Shown here: one piece after another, positions 1-10,500 of the stretch
Numbering within the stretch: position 1 is the stretch's first letter
Layout: the number at the start of each line of letters is the position of its first letter
Origin: Pseudonocardiales bacterium
GTDB lineage: Bacteria; Actinomycetota; Actinomycetes; Mycobacteriales; Pseudonocardiaceae
Direction of reading: 5' to 3'
DNA: 64,000 bases
Assembly (NCBI GenBank): GCA_023252195.1
Contig: JAHEXI010000012.1
Location: 27,241-91,240, forward strand
Notes under the pieces: generated by a model
What the model saw: only the letters and a program-made list of their open reading frames with translations
Told to the model about the DNA's origin: nothing
The model's database searches: none
Position numbers and translations under genes: made by a program

Positions 1-386
1 CCGCAGCAGCGATCAAGAAGCTGGTGATTCGCATGGCAACCTGTGCCAGGCGCAGCACCAGGGCCTTGATCTGGTCATCGATCGGTGGGCGGCCTGACCG
101 GTGGGGATGAGTCCATTTCCTGGTGACCAGGGGGCGGCCAGGCCAGCAGCGTGGCAGGAGTGACGATTCGATGGGTCCGCTGCCGGTGGGGGAGCAGGCG
201 GGTCAGGGCGGACAAGATCGCTCGGTCTGGCCAGGTCAGGCGAGGCCGGGTCACCTGACGGCGCAGTACCGCGATTTCGTGACGCGGGATGAGGATCTCG
301 ACATTTTTGGCGGCGGCGCTGCGGGCGAGCAGTCCGAGCCAGCCGAACAGCCTGAGTGTGATCAGATACAGCAGTCGGAACAACAC
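1..386 (-). pseudogene. IS3-type transposase/integrase, N-terminal remnant
   Basis: The reverse strand encodes [20 protein letters not shown] followed by an [16 protein letters not shown] stretch, the usual start of actinobacterial IS3-like integrase-core transposases. The reading frame is lost after about 100 residues: the [12 protein letters not shown] segment should continue into a different frame that encodes a [21 protein letters not shown] piece. No catalytic DDE core is present here. It is a frameshifted, truncated relic. The downstream half of a similar gene appears at 5341-6328 in the opposite orientation. Confidence 0.6.
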
Positions 387-399
387 GACCGGTGATCAT

Positions 400-785
400 G
401 CCATGATCGTGTGGGGTCGCCGAAGCCGCAGGTCATCACACTTGTAACGAGTTTTGGCACGCCACAGGCTACCTGCTCAACCACATCGCCACCGTGCTGA
501 CCTGGCAGCGCCAGCCGGCAAAGCCTACCGGAATCGTCCTCCCCGCGACGCCGCCGCATAGAATAGCCGCATAGAATAACAGCCATGAGCTTAAGATGCT
601 TTCGTTACCAGGTCCTCTACGCTCTGTCAGCACCAAGTAAGCCAGCGACCAACAGTGGGCTCATATCGGGCTCCGCAGTTTCGTCACTATCCAACATTAT
701 GTGACACTCGGAGCAGCAAACTTTAATTTGTTGGTGTCGAAGCCCGCCACTACCCCACCACCAGGAGTCTGTGCTGGAAGAGGAC
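400..785. other. Non-coding stretch without recognisable genes
   Basis: I see no credible reading frame, RNA gene or terminator. Composition is lower in GC than the flanks. It is probably residual intergenic DNA between decayed mobile elements. Confidence 0.4.
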
Positions 786-820
786 GTGTGCGTAGTGGTC
801 CAGTCCCCCCTCGGACACCG
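786..820 (+). repeat. tRNA-Leu 3'-end-like attachment-site relic
   Basis: GTGTGCGTAGTG is followed by a sequence ending in CCCCCCTCGGACACC, matching the 3' acceptor end of the tRNA-Leu gene at 46420-46504. The same leading 12-mer occurs next to the tRNA-Leu end at 46404-46415 and, inverted, at 19602-19613. It sits just beyond the 3' end of an integrase relic (841-1050), the usual place for an attachment site. I read it as an old att site. Confidence 0.45.
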
Positions 821-840
821 TATTAGTACAGGTCAGACAG

Positions 841-1050
841 CTAATCATGGTCGCCGCAACCCCCCGCTGCTAACGGATTGCTAACAGGCTGCGTCATCAG
901 CTGCGCGACCAACGCCGCGGCGTCGGCCTGCATGCCCTCGGCGACGTGGCTGTAGGTGCCCAGCGTGATCCCCACCGTGGAGTGCCCCATGCGCTCCTGC
1001 GCGACCCGTGGATGCACCCCGGCGGACAGTGCGAGCGTCGCCCAGGTGTG
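841..1050 (-). pseudogene. Tyrosine integrase, C-terminal part (split by RIT element)
   Basis: Seventy reverse-strand codons encode HTWATLALSAGVHPRVAQER, then MGHSTVGITLGTYSHV and a short tail to a TAG stop. This is the C-terminal catalytic end of a phage/AICE tyrosine recombinase: the box-II arginine lies in the other half, and GH and the nucleophile Tyr are here. The N-proximal half is at 4667-5330 and ends in LHDLR. Joining the two restores HDLRHTWAT, so one integrase gene was interrupted by the recombinase-trio element between them. Not functional as it stands. Confidence 0.8.
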
Positions 1051-1054
1051 CCTG

Positions 1055-1074
1055 TTATGGGGAATTCCCCATAA
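1055..1074. repeat. 20-bp perfect palindrome at left end of RIT element
   Basis: TTATGGGGAATTCCCCATAA is its own reverse complement. It lies between the left inverted repeat (from 1079) and the restored integrase coding sequence (to 1050), and has no counterpart at the right end. It is a candidate recombination-core or recombinase-binding site. Confidence 0.6.
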
Positions 1075-1078
1075 GCGC

Positions 1079-1212
1079 CATTAGGTGGACGGCGGGGTTA
1101 TGCGCCCTGTCGGTGTGTTTGTGCTGGTGGGGGCCGCGCCGGTAGTGTTTTCGTCCGCATAATCCTGGTGGTTGGTGTTACCGGGCCAGCGAGTCGAGCC
1201 AGCTGATCAGAG
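1079..1212. repeat. Left 134-bp inverted repeat of RIT element
   Basis: Starts CATTAGGTGGACGG and ends CTGATCAGAG. It is base-for-base the reverse complement of 4533-4666. A GTG-initiated frame at 1172 within it would extend the first recombinase gene, but that extension mirrors the antisense of the third gene's tail and is unlikely to be translated. Confidence 0.9.
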
Positions 1213-1309
1213 GCGGCGTGGGCGGGCTCGCGGCGCTGCTGAGCGCTGCTCGTATCGGCGAAGAATCGCTTGTCTGTTCATTCCACTACCGAATGCAGAG
1301 GTGATTCTC

Positions 1310-2578
1310 GTGGGAGAGGCGGATGTCGGGGTCTCGGTTGGCCGCGTCTTGGCGGTGTTGCGCGGTGTTGGGAGGGCCGAGGGCACGGTTCGTCGTTATC
1401 AGGTCGTGCTGGACCGGTTCGCGGCCTTCTTGGCTGGGCGCGGCCTATGCACTGCGAGTGACCGGGTGTGCATCGAGTTCATCGCGGACCAGACCGGGGT
1501 CAGGTTGGGGTCGTTGCGCGAACCGGTCAAGGACAGGGCTGTCCAGGCGGTTCGTCGGCCGGTGGTGTTGATGGCAGACGTGCTGGCTGGCAGGGCGGTC
1601 GAAGTTGACCGGACGGTGGTCCCGGCGAAGGACGGTTGTGCCGCGAAGTTCCGTCCGCTCAGGGGCGACTACCTCGCGTTGTGTCGTCGGCGCGGCAATG
1701 CCGAGGCGACCGTGGTAGCGAAAGACAGGGCGGTCAGCCGGTTGTTGACCTATCTGGACGAGGTGGGCGTCGATGATCTCGCGGCACTTGGCGTGCGGGA
1801 CGTGTCTGGCTTTTTGCTGCGTCAACGTGGGCTACGACGCAAGACCGTCTCGGCTATGAGGTCGTGCCTGGCCGACTTCTTGGACTTCTTGGCTGCGGCG
1901 GGCCGGACTCCGCGCAGTCTGGCGGATCGGCTGCCGCCCCACCGGCACGTCCGTCACGAGTCCGAGCCGCACCTGTGGACCGCGGATGAGATTCGCCGGA
2001 CGCTGGCCGGGATCGATCGTCAGTCCGCCACCGGCAAACGCGACTACGCGATGATCCTGACGACTGCCCGGCTCGGGCTGCGGATCTCGGATCTGCGTCG
2101 CCTCGAACTGGGCGATCTCGACTGGCGGGCGAAGAGGATCACGATCGTTCAATGCAAGACGGGTCGGCCGTTGAGCCTGCCGTTGCTGGACGACGTCGGC
2201 TGGGCGATCATCGACTACGTCAAATACGGCCGCCCCGAGACGGTCTGGGCGAAGGTGTTCGTCAAGCACCGTCACCCGTTCGACACGTTTGGGTGCGCTT
2301 CGTCGGTCGCCTCCCGGTTGTCGCGGCACGCCGCCCGCGCCGGGATCACGTTTCCGCCGGGCCAGGTCTGCGGGATGCATTCCCTGCGGGGCGCGCTGGC
2401 CGTTGTCATGATCGGCGACGGCACGCCGATGCCGGTGGTATCGGCCGTGTTGGGACACGCCTCGAGCGATACGACTCAGGCCTACTACCTGCGGTTCGAC
2501 GTCGAACGGCTGCGGTGTTGCGCGTTGGACGTCGAAGACGTCATCGAACGGGCTGGGGCGGGTGAGCGCGATGCCTGA
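1310..2578 (+). CDS. Tyrosine recombinase, first of RIT trio
   Basis: Site-specific recombinase of about 422 residues. The N-terminal half is a SAM-like core-binding domain (VGRAEGTVRRYQVVLDRF). The catalytic half shows the box-I Arg in TARLGLRISDLRRLELGDLD, then HSLRGAL with the H-x-x-R pair, VLGHASS and the nucleophile in TQAYYLRF. A GTG start at 1310 is chosen because AGAGG lies about 7 bases upstream; in-frame GTGs at 1301 and 1172 are alternatives. The stop overlaps the second gene by 8-17 bases, so the three are likely co-translated. The family role is moving the RIT element. Confidence 0.85.
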   Translation: MGEADVGVSVGRVLAVLRGVGRAEGTVRRYQVVLDRFAAFLAGRGLCTASDRVCIEFIADQTGVRLGSLREPVKDRAVQAVRRPVVLMADVLAGRAVEVDRTVVPAKDGCAAKFRPLRGDYLALCRRRGNAEATVVAKDRAVSRLLTYLDEVGVDDLAALGVRDVSGFLLRQRGLRRKTVSAMRSCLADFLDFLAAAGRTPRSLADRLPPHRHVRHESEPHLWTADEIRRTLAGIDRQSATGKRDYAMILTTARLGLRISDLRRLELGDLDWRAKRITIVQCKTGRPLSLPLLDDVGWAIIDYVKYGRPETVWAKVFVKHRHPFDTFGCASSVASRLSRHAARAGITFPPGQVCGMHSLRGALAVVMIGDGTPMPVVSAVLGHASSDTTQAYYLRFDVERLRCCALDVEDVIERAGAGERDA

Positions 2579-3527
2579 GACGACGCTGCCGGACCTGGTC
2601 GCTGACCTGGTCGCTTCACGCCACGCCGGCGGATACAGGTTCAAAGTCCAACAACGGGTCCTGCGCCAATTCGCCGACCACTGCCGGCGGCAGGGCTACC
2701 CGGATGGGTCGATCACCAAAGAAGCGATCGACGGATTCCTTTACGGCCGTCACCTGCGGTCGGCCACGGTCAGGCGCAACGAGTTGGCGCTGCGCCAACT
2801 GGCCGACCACGCCCAAGCCTTCGGCTGGGACGCCTACACGCCGGCCGCGGCAACTCGCGTCCGGGTACGCCACCAACCGCCGTATGTGCTCACCGACGAT
2901 GAGGTGCACCGCTTATTCGCCGCGATCGACTCCCAGGCCATGTCCTGCTACTCGAACAAGGCGCTGGTCGACTCGGTTCTATTCAGGGTGTTATACGGCG
3001 CCGGGCTGAGGGTCTCCGAGGCGCTGAACCTGACCCTGTCGGACGTGGACACGAACGTCGGGACGCTGCGGATCCGCGATTCGAAGAACGGTGAGAGCAG
3101 GACCACCCCGATCACCGGCCGACTTGCCGCGACCCTGCACACCTACACCGCGGCCGCGCACCCCGCCCCCGAGCACAGCGATTACGTGTTCTACAGCAGG
3201 GCCGCGGGCAGGCCGATCAACCAGGCGACCGTATACACCCGGTTCCGCGGCTACCTGACCGACGCCGGCATCCCCCACTTCACCGGCGGCCCGCACCCGC
3301 ACTCGCTGCGCCATGGCTTCGCCGTCGCCAACCTACGACGCTGGGCCGCAGACAACGTGGACCTGGCCGTGATGCTGCCCTACCTGGCCTGCTACATGGG
3401 CCACGCTGACCTTCGCGGCACCCAGTACTACCTGAGGCTGACCGCGGACGCCTACCCCGAGGTGATGGCCAAAGCCCAAATCCGGTTCGGCTACGTCATC
3501 CCCGCCCCACCCGAGGACCAGCTGTGA
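2562..3527 (+). CDS. Tyrosine recombinase, second of RIT trio
   Basis: A 321-residue integrase-family protein. The N-terminal core-binding segment is LRQFADHCRRQGYPDGSITK. Catalytic motifs are LYGAGLRVSEALNLTLSDVD (box-I Arg), HSLRHGFAVANL (H-x-x-R), YMGHADLRGTQYYLRL (GH and nucleophile Tyr). Start GTG 2562; ATG 2571 is an alternative and still overlaps the previous stop. It ends 4 bases inside the next gene (GTGA overlap). Distinct in sequence from its two neighbours, as expected for RIT B-type recombinases, which act together rather than as copies. Confidence 0.85.
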   Translation: MSAMPETTLPDLVADLVASRHAGGYRFKVQQRVLRQFADHCRRQGYPDGSITKEAIDGFLYGRHLRSATVRRNELALRQLADHAQAFGWDAYTPAAATRVRVRHQPPYVLTDDEVHRLFAAIDSQAMSCYSNKALVDSVLFRVLYGAGLRVSEALNLTLSDVDTNVGTLRIRDSKNGESRTTPITGRLAATLHTYTAAAHPAPEHSDYVFYSRAAGRPINQATVYTRFRGYLTDAGIPHFTGGPHPHSLRHGFAVANLRRWAADNVDLAVMLPYLACYMGHADLRGTQYYLRLTADAYPEVMAKAQIRFGYVIPAPPEDQL

Positions 3528-4567
3528 CCCCGCGGCCCGCGCCGCCCCCGGATCTGGCCGGGCGCTGGCTGACGAAGTTCTTCACCGACTACCTGGCCGG
3601 GGAGCGCGCAGCCTCTCCCAGGACCGTCGCCTCCTACCGGGACGCGACGAAACTGCTGCTCACCTGGTTCAAAGTCGCCGAACGCATACCGCCTGAGAAA
3701 CTGCGTCTGGTCGACATCGATCGGCCCCGGGTCCTGCGGTTCCTGGACTGGTTGGAAATCGAGCGGTGCTGCTCGGCGGCCACCCGCAACCAGCGCCTCG
3801 CGGTGATCAAGTCGTTTTGCCGCTACACCGCCGTTGAGCAGCCCGAAAGGCTCGACCAGGTCACCCAGGTCCTCGCGATCCGGCAGAAGAACAACCCGGC
3901 CCCGGATCTGGGGCACCTGACTGGAGACGAGGTCAAGGCGCTGCTCGCCGAACCCGGCACGGCCAGCGCACGCGCTGTCAGAGACACCGTCCTGCTCGCC
4001 CTGGCCTACGACACCGCCGCCCGTGTCCAAGAGCTCTGCGACCTCAACGTCGCCGACATCCGCCGCTCCACACCGATGACGGCGGTGATCCACGGGAAGG
4101 GATCCAAAATCCGATACGTGCCCGTGATGGACCAGACCGCCCGGCTCGTCGCCGACTACCTGGACCACCGTGACCCGCACCCCGGCCTCGGCGCCGACGC
4201 GGACCCGCTGTTCCACGGACCGAACCACTCCAGGTTGACACGGTCTGGGATGGCCAAACTCCTGGCACGCCACGTGCGAGCCGTCCGGGCCCGCGATCCC
4301 GGGTGGGCCCCTGGACTGCCGGTCACACCCCACACCCTCCGGCGCAGCCGGGCGATGCACCTGATCCAGGCCGGCGTCAACCTGATCTACATCCGCGACC
4401 TGCTCGGCCACGCCGACGTGTCCACCACCGAGATCTACGCCCGCGCAGACGCGGAGACCAAACGCAAAGCGATCGAAAATGCCTACCAGCCACTCACCCC
4501 AGACGTCCTGCCCGACTGGACCTCGGACACCTCTCTGATCAGCTGGCTCGACTCGCTGGCCCGGTAA
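3524..4567 (+). CDS. Tyrosine recombinase, third of RIT trio
   Basis: A 347-residue integrase. It has an N-terminal SAM-like domain (SPRTVASYRDATKLLLTWF), AYDTAARVQELCDLNVADI (box-I Arg), HTLRRSRAMHLIQAG (H-x-x-R) and LLGHADVSTTEIYARAD (GH plus nucleophile Tyr). GTG start overlaps the previous stop by 4 bases. Its last 11 codons (LISWLDSLAR and stop) lie inside the right inverted repeat, so coding and terminal DNA are constrained together. Confidence 0.85.
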   Translation: MTPRPAPPPDLAGRWLTKFFTDYLAGERAASPRTVASYRDATKLLLTWFKVAERIPPEKLRLVDIDRPRVLRFLDWLEIERCCSAATRNQRLAVIKSFCRYTAVEQPERLDQVTQVLAIRQKNNPAPDLGHLTGDEVKALLAEPGTASARAVRDTVLLALAYDTAARVQELCDLNVADIRRSTPMTAVIHGKGSKIRYVPVMDQTARLVADYLDHRDPHPGLGADADPLFHGPNHSRLTRSGMAKLLARHVRAVRARDPGWAPGLPVTPHTLRRSRAMHLIQAGVNLIYIRDLLGHADVSTTEIYARADAETKRKAIENAYQPLTPDVLPDWTSDTSLISWLDSLAR

Positions 4568-4666
4568 CACCAACCACCAGGATTATGCGGACGAAAACAC
4601 TACCGGCGCGGCCCCCACCAGCACAAACACACCGACAGGGCGCATAACCCCGCCGTCCACCTAATG
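4533..4666. repeat. Right 134-bp inverted repeat of RIT element
   Basis: Exact reverse complement of 1079-1212. It contains the 3' end of the third recombinase gene and ends at CTAATG against the CCGGAGG of the interrupted integrase gene. Confidence 0.9.
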
Positions 4667-6328
<1,662 letters not shown>

Positions 6329-6384
6329 TCGAACCAAGCCCGAAAACCGCAGATCAAACCCAGAACCCTATATTCGAGCCCCAC

Positions 6385-6594
6385 AGGATCGGCACCCTAC
6401 GCCGAGAGCTGCTCGACCGAATACTGATCCTCAACCGGCGCCATCTCGAACACGTACTGGCCGAGTACACGATGCACTTCAACCAGCACCGCCCCCACCG
6501 CGCCCTGCAGCATGCAGCACCACCAGGCCACTCCCACCGCCCTCGTCCCAGCCCGACCTTTGCCTCCGACGTCGCGATCGGCTCGGCGGGCTGA
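6385..6594 (+). pseudogene. IS3-type transposase fragment 3 (C-terminal end)
   Basis: [20 protein letters not shown] followed by AEYTMHFNQHRPHRALQH duplicates the C-terminal stretch of the preceding fragment ([20 protein letters not shown]). It is a remnant of a third related element, with decayed sequence beyond about 6530. Confidence 0.6.
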
Positions 6595-6599
6595 TCCAC

Positions 6600-7094
6600 G
6601 AATATACCCAGGTCGCATGACGTGGATGACCAATCGGCATCCACAGGCTCGAAGTCTTCGTCTGCCTTCTGCAGCTGGGCTATGCGGCGCCCGGGATCGG
6701 TGTAGGGCTGTCCGTTGCCAGTCTCGTCTAGGAGGTACAGGCGGCTGGGTTCGCCTGGGCGGTGTTCCGCGTGAACGAACTGCTAGGCGACCAGCTGGCG
6801 CACCGCGCTGTTGATGCGTTGTGCGCCCCGACCTCCGGGGTCCGGAAGTCCGATCAGCTGCGCCCACACTCGCCCGGGAAGGGTCATATCATGTGGTTCG
6901 GCAACGCCGATCCACAGTGCAGAAAGCAGGGTCTTCAGTTTCACCTCCCCACCACGGCCGCCGCGCAGCCTCGCTAACACAGGCAGCTCGCCCGAACTCG
7001 CGAGGTTGGGTTGCAGCGAGACAAACGTCGCTTGAACCGGTGCACCAGCGGGTCGACGCACTCGTTCGGCAAGCGGAAGCGCGACATAGCCCAC
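6600..7094 (-). pseudogene. Winged-helix-like mobile-element protein, frameshifted
   Basis: Reverse-strand sequence reads LASSGELPVLARLRGGRGG, VKLKTLLSALWIGVAEPHDM and RVWAQLIGLPDPGGRGAQRI up to about 6783. After a frameshift it continues in another frame as GEPSRLYLLDETGNGQPYTD and PGRRIAQLQKADEDFEPVDA. This resembles a replication/transfer-region protein of actinomycete integrative elements and phages that carries a predicted winged helix; the exact role is unknown. The 3' end runs into the IS3-type relic. Confidence 0.45.
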
Positions 7095-7215
7095 CGCGTC
7101 TGCTCCAGGGAGCTGGCTGCGGGCACGGCGCTATCGACGGTCCGCGAGTACGCCCGCAGGCAGCGCACCACCACCTCGACTGTCGGTCGTGCGTACCAAT
7201 ATCTCACCGGACGGC
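7060..7215 (+). pseudogene. GntR-type helix-turn-helix fragment
   Basis: Encodes CSRELAAGTALSTVREYARR QRTTTSTVGRAYQYLTG, which matches the recognition-helix pattern of GntR regulators (usually ELAPGTRLPSEREYARR...STVGRAY). No start or effector domain can be traced. Relic. Confidence 0.4.
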
Positions 7216-7222
7216 GGAGTAA

Positions 7223-7425
7223 TCATCCTGGCCGGATGCCGCAGTCCTTGACGTTGAACGCGGCGAGCAGCTGCCCGCCGACGAGGCAGCAGGCGGCGAT
7301 CCAGCTGTCGTTGACCGGCCGCTGCCGGCTCCGCAATTGGGGGTAGGCCTGGAGCTCGCCCCACCGCGCCGCCACTCGCTGGTCGTAGTGGTCGGCGAGC
7401 CGAGTGCTAAGAGCGTCTGGCACTC
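7223..7425 (-). pseudogene. VapC-like PIN-domain toxin, C-terminal fragment
   Basis: The reverse strand encodes LADHYDQRVAARWGELQAYP, LRSRQRPVNDSWIAACCLVG and LLAAFNVKD. The conserved acidic position in VNDSWIAA and the terminal FNVKD are typical of the second half of PIN-domain ribonuclease toxins. The N-terminal half, with the first Asp, is not in frame: upstream reads MSFFFLDPTPQYYMGECQTL and unrelated sequence. No antitoxin gene is visible. A decayed VapBC remnant is the best reading. Confidence 0.5.
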
Positions 7426-7527
7426 GCCCATGTAGTACTGCGGAGTCGGGTCGAGGAAGAAGAAGCTCATACGATGTCCAAGCAGCGGGAGGCGTAGAAG
7501 TCGGGGCGGTACTCCTCGTACTCACCT

Positions 7528-10500
7528 TTACGCATCCCCAACCGGCTCAGACGCGCCGGTTCGCGAAGACGCAGATGGCGCGTGCTTCCAATGAACACTC
7601 GCCTCAGCGAGGCGAACAGACAGCCCGCGGTCCCGAGGGACAATCAGAATATGGAGGCCATTGTCTTTGAGTAAGTACGTCACTCGCTCCGTATGGATAT
7701 CCGCGCACGGTAGAGACACAACCAGAGCCTCGACACGCCGGCCACGGCGTCTACGAGCCCGTCTAACTTGATCGTGACTAATCAGAGGGGTTGGACAGCC
7801 GCGACTAAGCCGGACGTCATCCTTCGAAAGCTTGATCGGCTCCCCGTCTTCGTGGGTGAAGATGATATTGAGCACCGTGTCCTCAAGTGTGTAGCTGACT
7901 CTGCCCACGGCACCTTCCCAGTAGGGAATCGAGACAGTCGCGGTATTCTCTCGCCCGAAGACGACATCGTACGCAGTCGCGTCCAAGTCCTCGATTCGGG
8001 GTCGGAATGCCAGGTGGAGGTAGCCGTTACTGTATGAGTATGATGGAGAGTCCACCGCTGCTTCACTAATTGCAACAACCAAGTTGTCGCTGCTAGAGAT
8101 CGGACCTAGCTGATTCAATTCATCTAGTTCGGATTCTGATCCATCTAGTTGGGGTGGGGCCTCAGGCGGCTGGACAGCTACAGTGATCGATGCCTTCCGT
8201 TCGTCAAACTCGAGTACGGAGCCACCGGTATCGATAATGACGCGAATGTAGCCGTTTTCCGCCGATTGGGAGATGCCACGGATAGATTCCGATGGAATCG
8301 GAATTGATACGAAGCAGCGGTGGGCATAATCTATATCAGAGGTAACTTGATTCCAGAGCTCTTCTGCACTCTCATCGCGAGGGGTTGGCGGGAATATGGC
8401 TCGCTCCACTGCTTCGTCAGCAGGTGGCTCAAACGATCGTCGCCACACTAAGTGCGCTGATTCAAATTGAAGGCCAGGCGAAGATTCCTGGCCCGCAAGC
8501 ACCCCAGCCAACGCTTCAAATATTACATCGTAGAGCGGGCCAAGCGTCACTACTTCGCGCTCATCTTGACTGATAGCGCGAACGGTCCGTTTTGAATTCT
8601 TGTGCGCAAGGGCCCCGACCATCTGGGTGACAATTTGATTCTTCTCGATCTGTCCCAAATCGCGCGATCGGTTCATTCCTAGAATGCCAAGCAACGTGGC
8701 CGAGTGACTTGCAATTAGAGGTCCAACGTTGTCACCGCTAAGACCCGAACAAAGTATCGGAAGGCAGCCGGCAGAAAAGACACTGAATTTGCGAACGGCC
8801 TCCATGGCTTCGCGATAGACTACAAATGTATCACCACACGCTTCAAACAGGGCCGCACTAACCGGCGGAGTAAAGTGCTGCAGATTTCCAAGAATCCGAA
8901 CTGCAAACCGCCTTGTGCTGTAGCTCTCAGCGTCCCGTCCTATACGCGCCACAAACTCGACAAAACTCGCTAGCGGACGACCCGACTCGAAGGTCTTGAA
9001 GGTCAGCCGTTCGCTGACTTCCGCTAACACTGCCATCGTAATACGCCGGTATGACCAGAATTGATCGCCATCCAAGAGGATATCCTCTGGGCGCAGGGCC
9101 GCGGATCGTGCGCATGAGCGCTCAAGTTCCGATAGCAGAAGGGCGACGAGACGGCGGCGCTCTTCGCGAGGTCGCGCGGCGAGCCAACTCCCGACCGTTG
9201 CAGCGACTTTAACGTGGTGACTGTCGGCTGTATCAACGCCCTGCTCTTCCCAAAAGTCCTCATCGCCAGATCCCTCAATGATGGCGGTGAGAGCGGATGC
9301 AGTATCTCCGAACAGTGTTGTCAAGAGATCCATCACATCGTCGCGTGACTCCAGCATGGCAGCAAGTCCCGCCGCGGCGGCCCGGGATAGTTCAGCGTTG
9401 TCAGTGCTAAGGAACGACGCGAAAAGTTTCAATAGGCTCGCAGGCGCTAACATTGGTTGCGGGCTGCTGCGCTCTCCCTCGCCAGAGTTAGCAGTGGTGA
9501 CCCCCGCCAGTATGATGTCAGAAGGAGTCGAGAGGACGGTCTCCCAGTCGCGCATATACCTACCGAGTGAGATAAGTGCATAACGTCGAGTCGTAAGGTC
9601 AGGGTCCTCACCGGCGGAGCCCCCCAGAGCTGCAACGATCCTCACCCTGTCCATTAAAGCCCACTGTAGGCCGTATGCCGCAACACGCCTAACATTAACG
9701 TCGGGGTCACTCAAAGCATTTATAAGCGTCTCTCCTATGATTGTAGGATCGCCTTCTGAAGAAGACGTTCGGAAGTTGACAATATTAGATAATTCGTGGA
9801 CTATCGCTAAACGGGTGAAGTCGACGGTAGACTCAGCCAGCTTTGCGCCGAGAAACTTGACCACCGCGTCAGATACTGAAACGGATGAAATGATGGCCTG
9901 GGCGGCATGCAACCTTACAGAAGGCGACTCCTTCGATCGCTCAATCAGATCGATCCACGTCTCGATCCAGAACGGCGAGGAGTGCGAGACGCACGAGACT
10001 GCGTGCGTAGCAGCGGTACTTCCTGGCCCGGTCCCTTCCGCGAATCCGTCAACCCATCGATGCTGCTCGATCCGCTGGAGGCGGTCGACCGCGGAGGTCA
10101 GGCCATTTGTCGGCATCCATGAACACATAAGATATAGCGCTCGTCGGGCCAACCAACGTACATGGTCCGGACCTGACAATGTAGCGTCCAGGAGAGGGGG
10201 CAGCGTTCTTTCATATAAATCAAGCAGCAGAACGCGTAACGCAGCGGCAATCCTCGTTAGTGGAAGGATAGATGTGAGATGCGCACCTACTTCCTCAATG
10301 GGCGTGGAGAATATTGCGCGTGTATCAGGCGTTAGAGCCGTGGCGCCCCCTAATGCAGGAAGGGCAACTACAAGCTGGTTGGGCCACGTACTTGGAAACG
10401 ATGTACCCGCGATGAGGGCCAGGAGCTCTGGATCCGCCGATCCTTCAATTGCTTGCACCAGACTTTGTGTCTCGCATTGGGCACGGAGCTCAGGATTCCG

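Larger units (their letters stand above)
1052..4666 (+). mobile_element. RIT (recombinase-in-trio) element
   Basis: Three overlapping tyrosine-recombinase genes in one orientation lie between two 134-bp perfect inverted repeats (1079-1212 and 4533-4666). The unit splits an integrase gene whose halves lie at 841-1050 and 4667-5330, which proves insertion. GGCA occurs at both junctions, consistent with a short target overlap. Three consecutive, different recombinases with long inverted repeats and no other cargo is the defining layout of RIT elements. Perfect repeat identity and three open frames suggest recent insertion or continuing activity. Confidence 0.85.

Noticed and set aside
3491..4573. 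Long reverse-strand open frame opposite the third RIT recombinase
   Set aside because: It is the antisense of a well-supported recombinase; no domain or ribosome site, and high GC explains the lack of stops.
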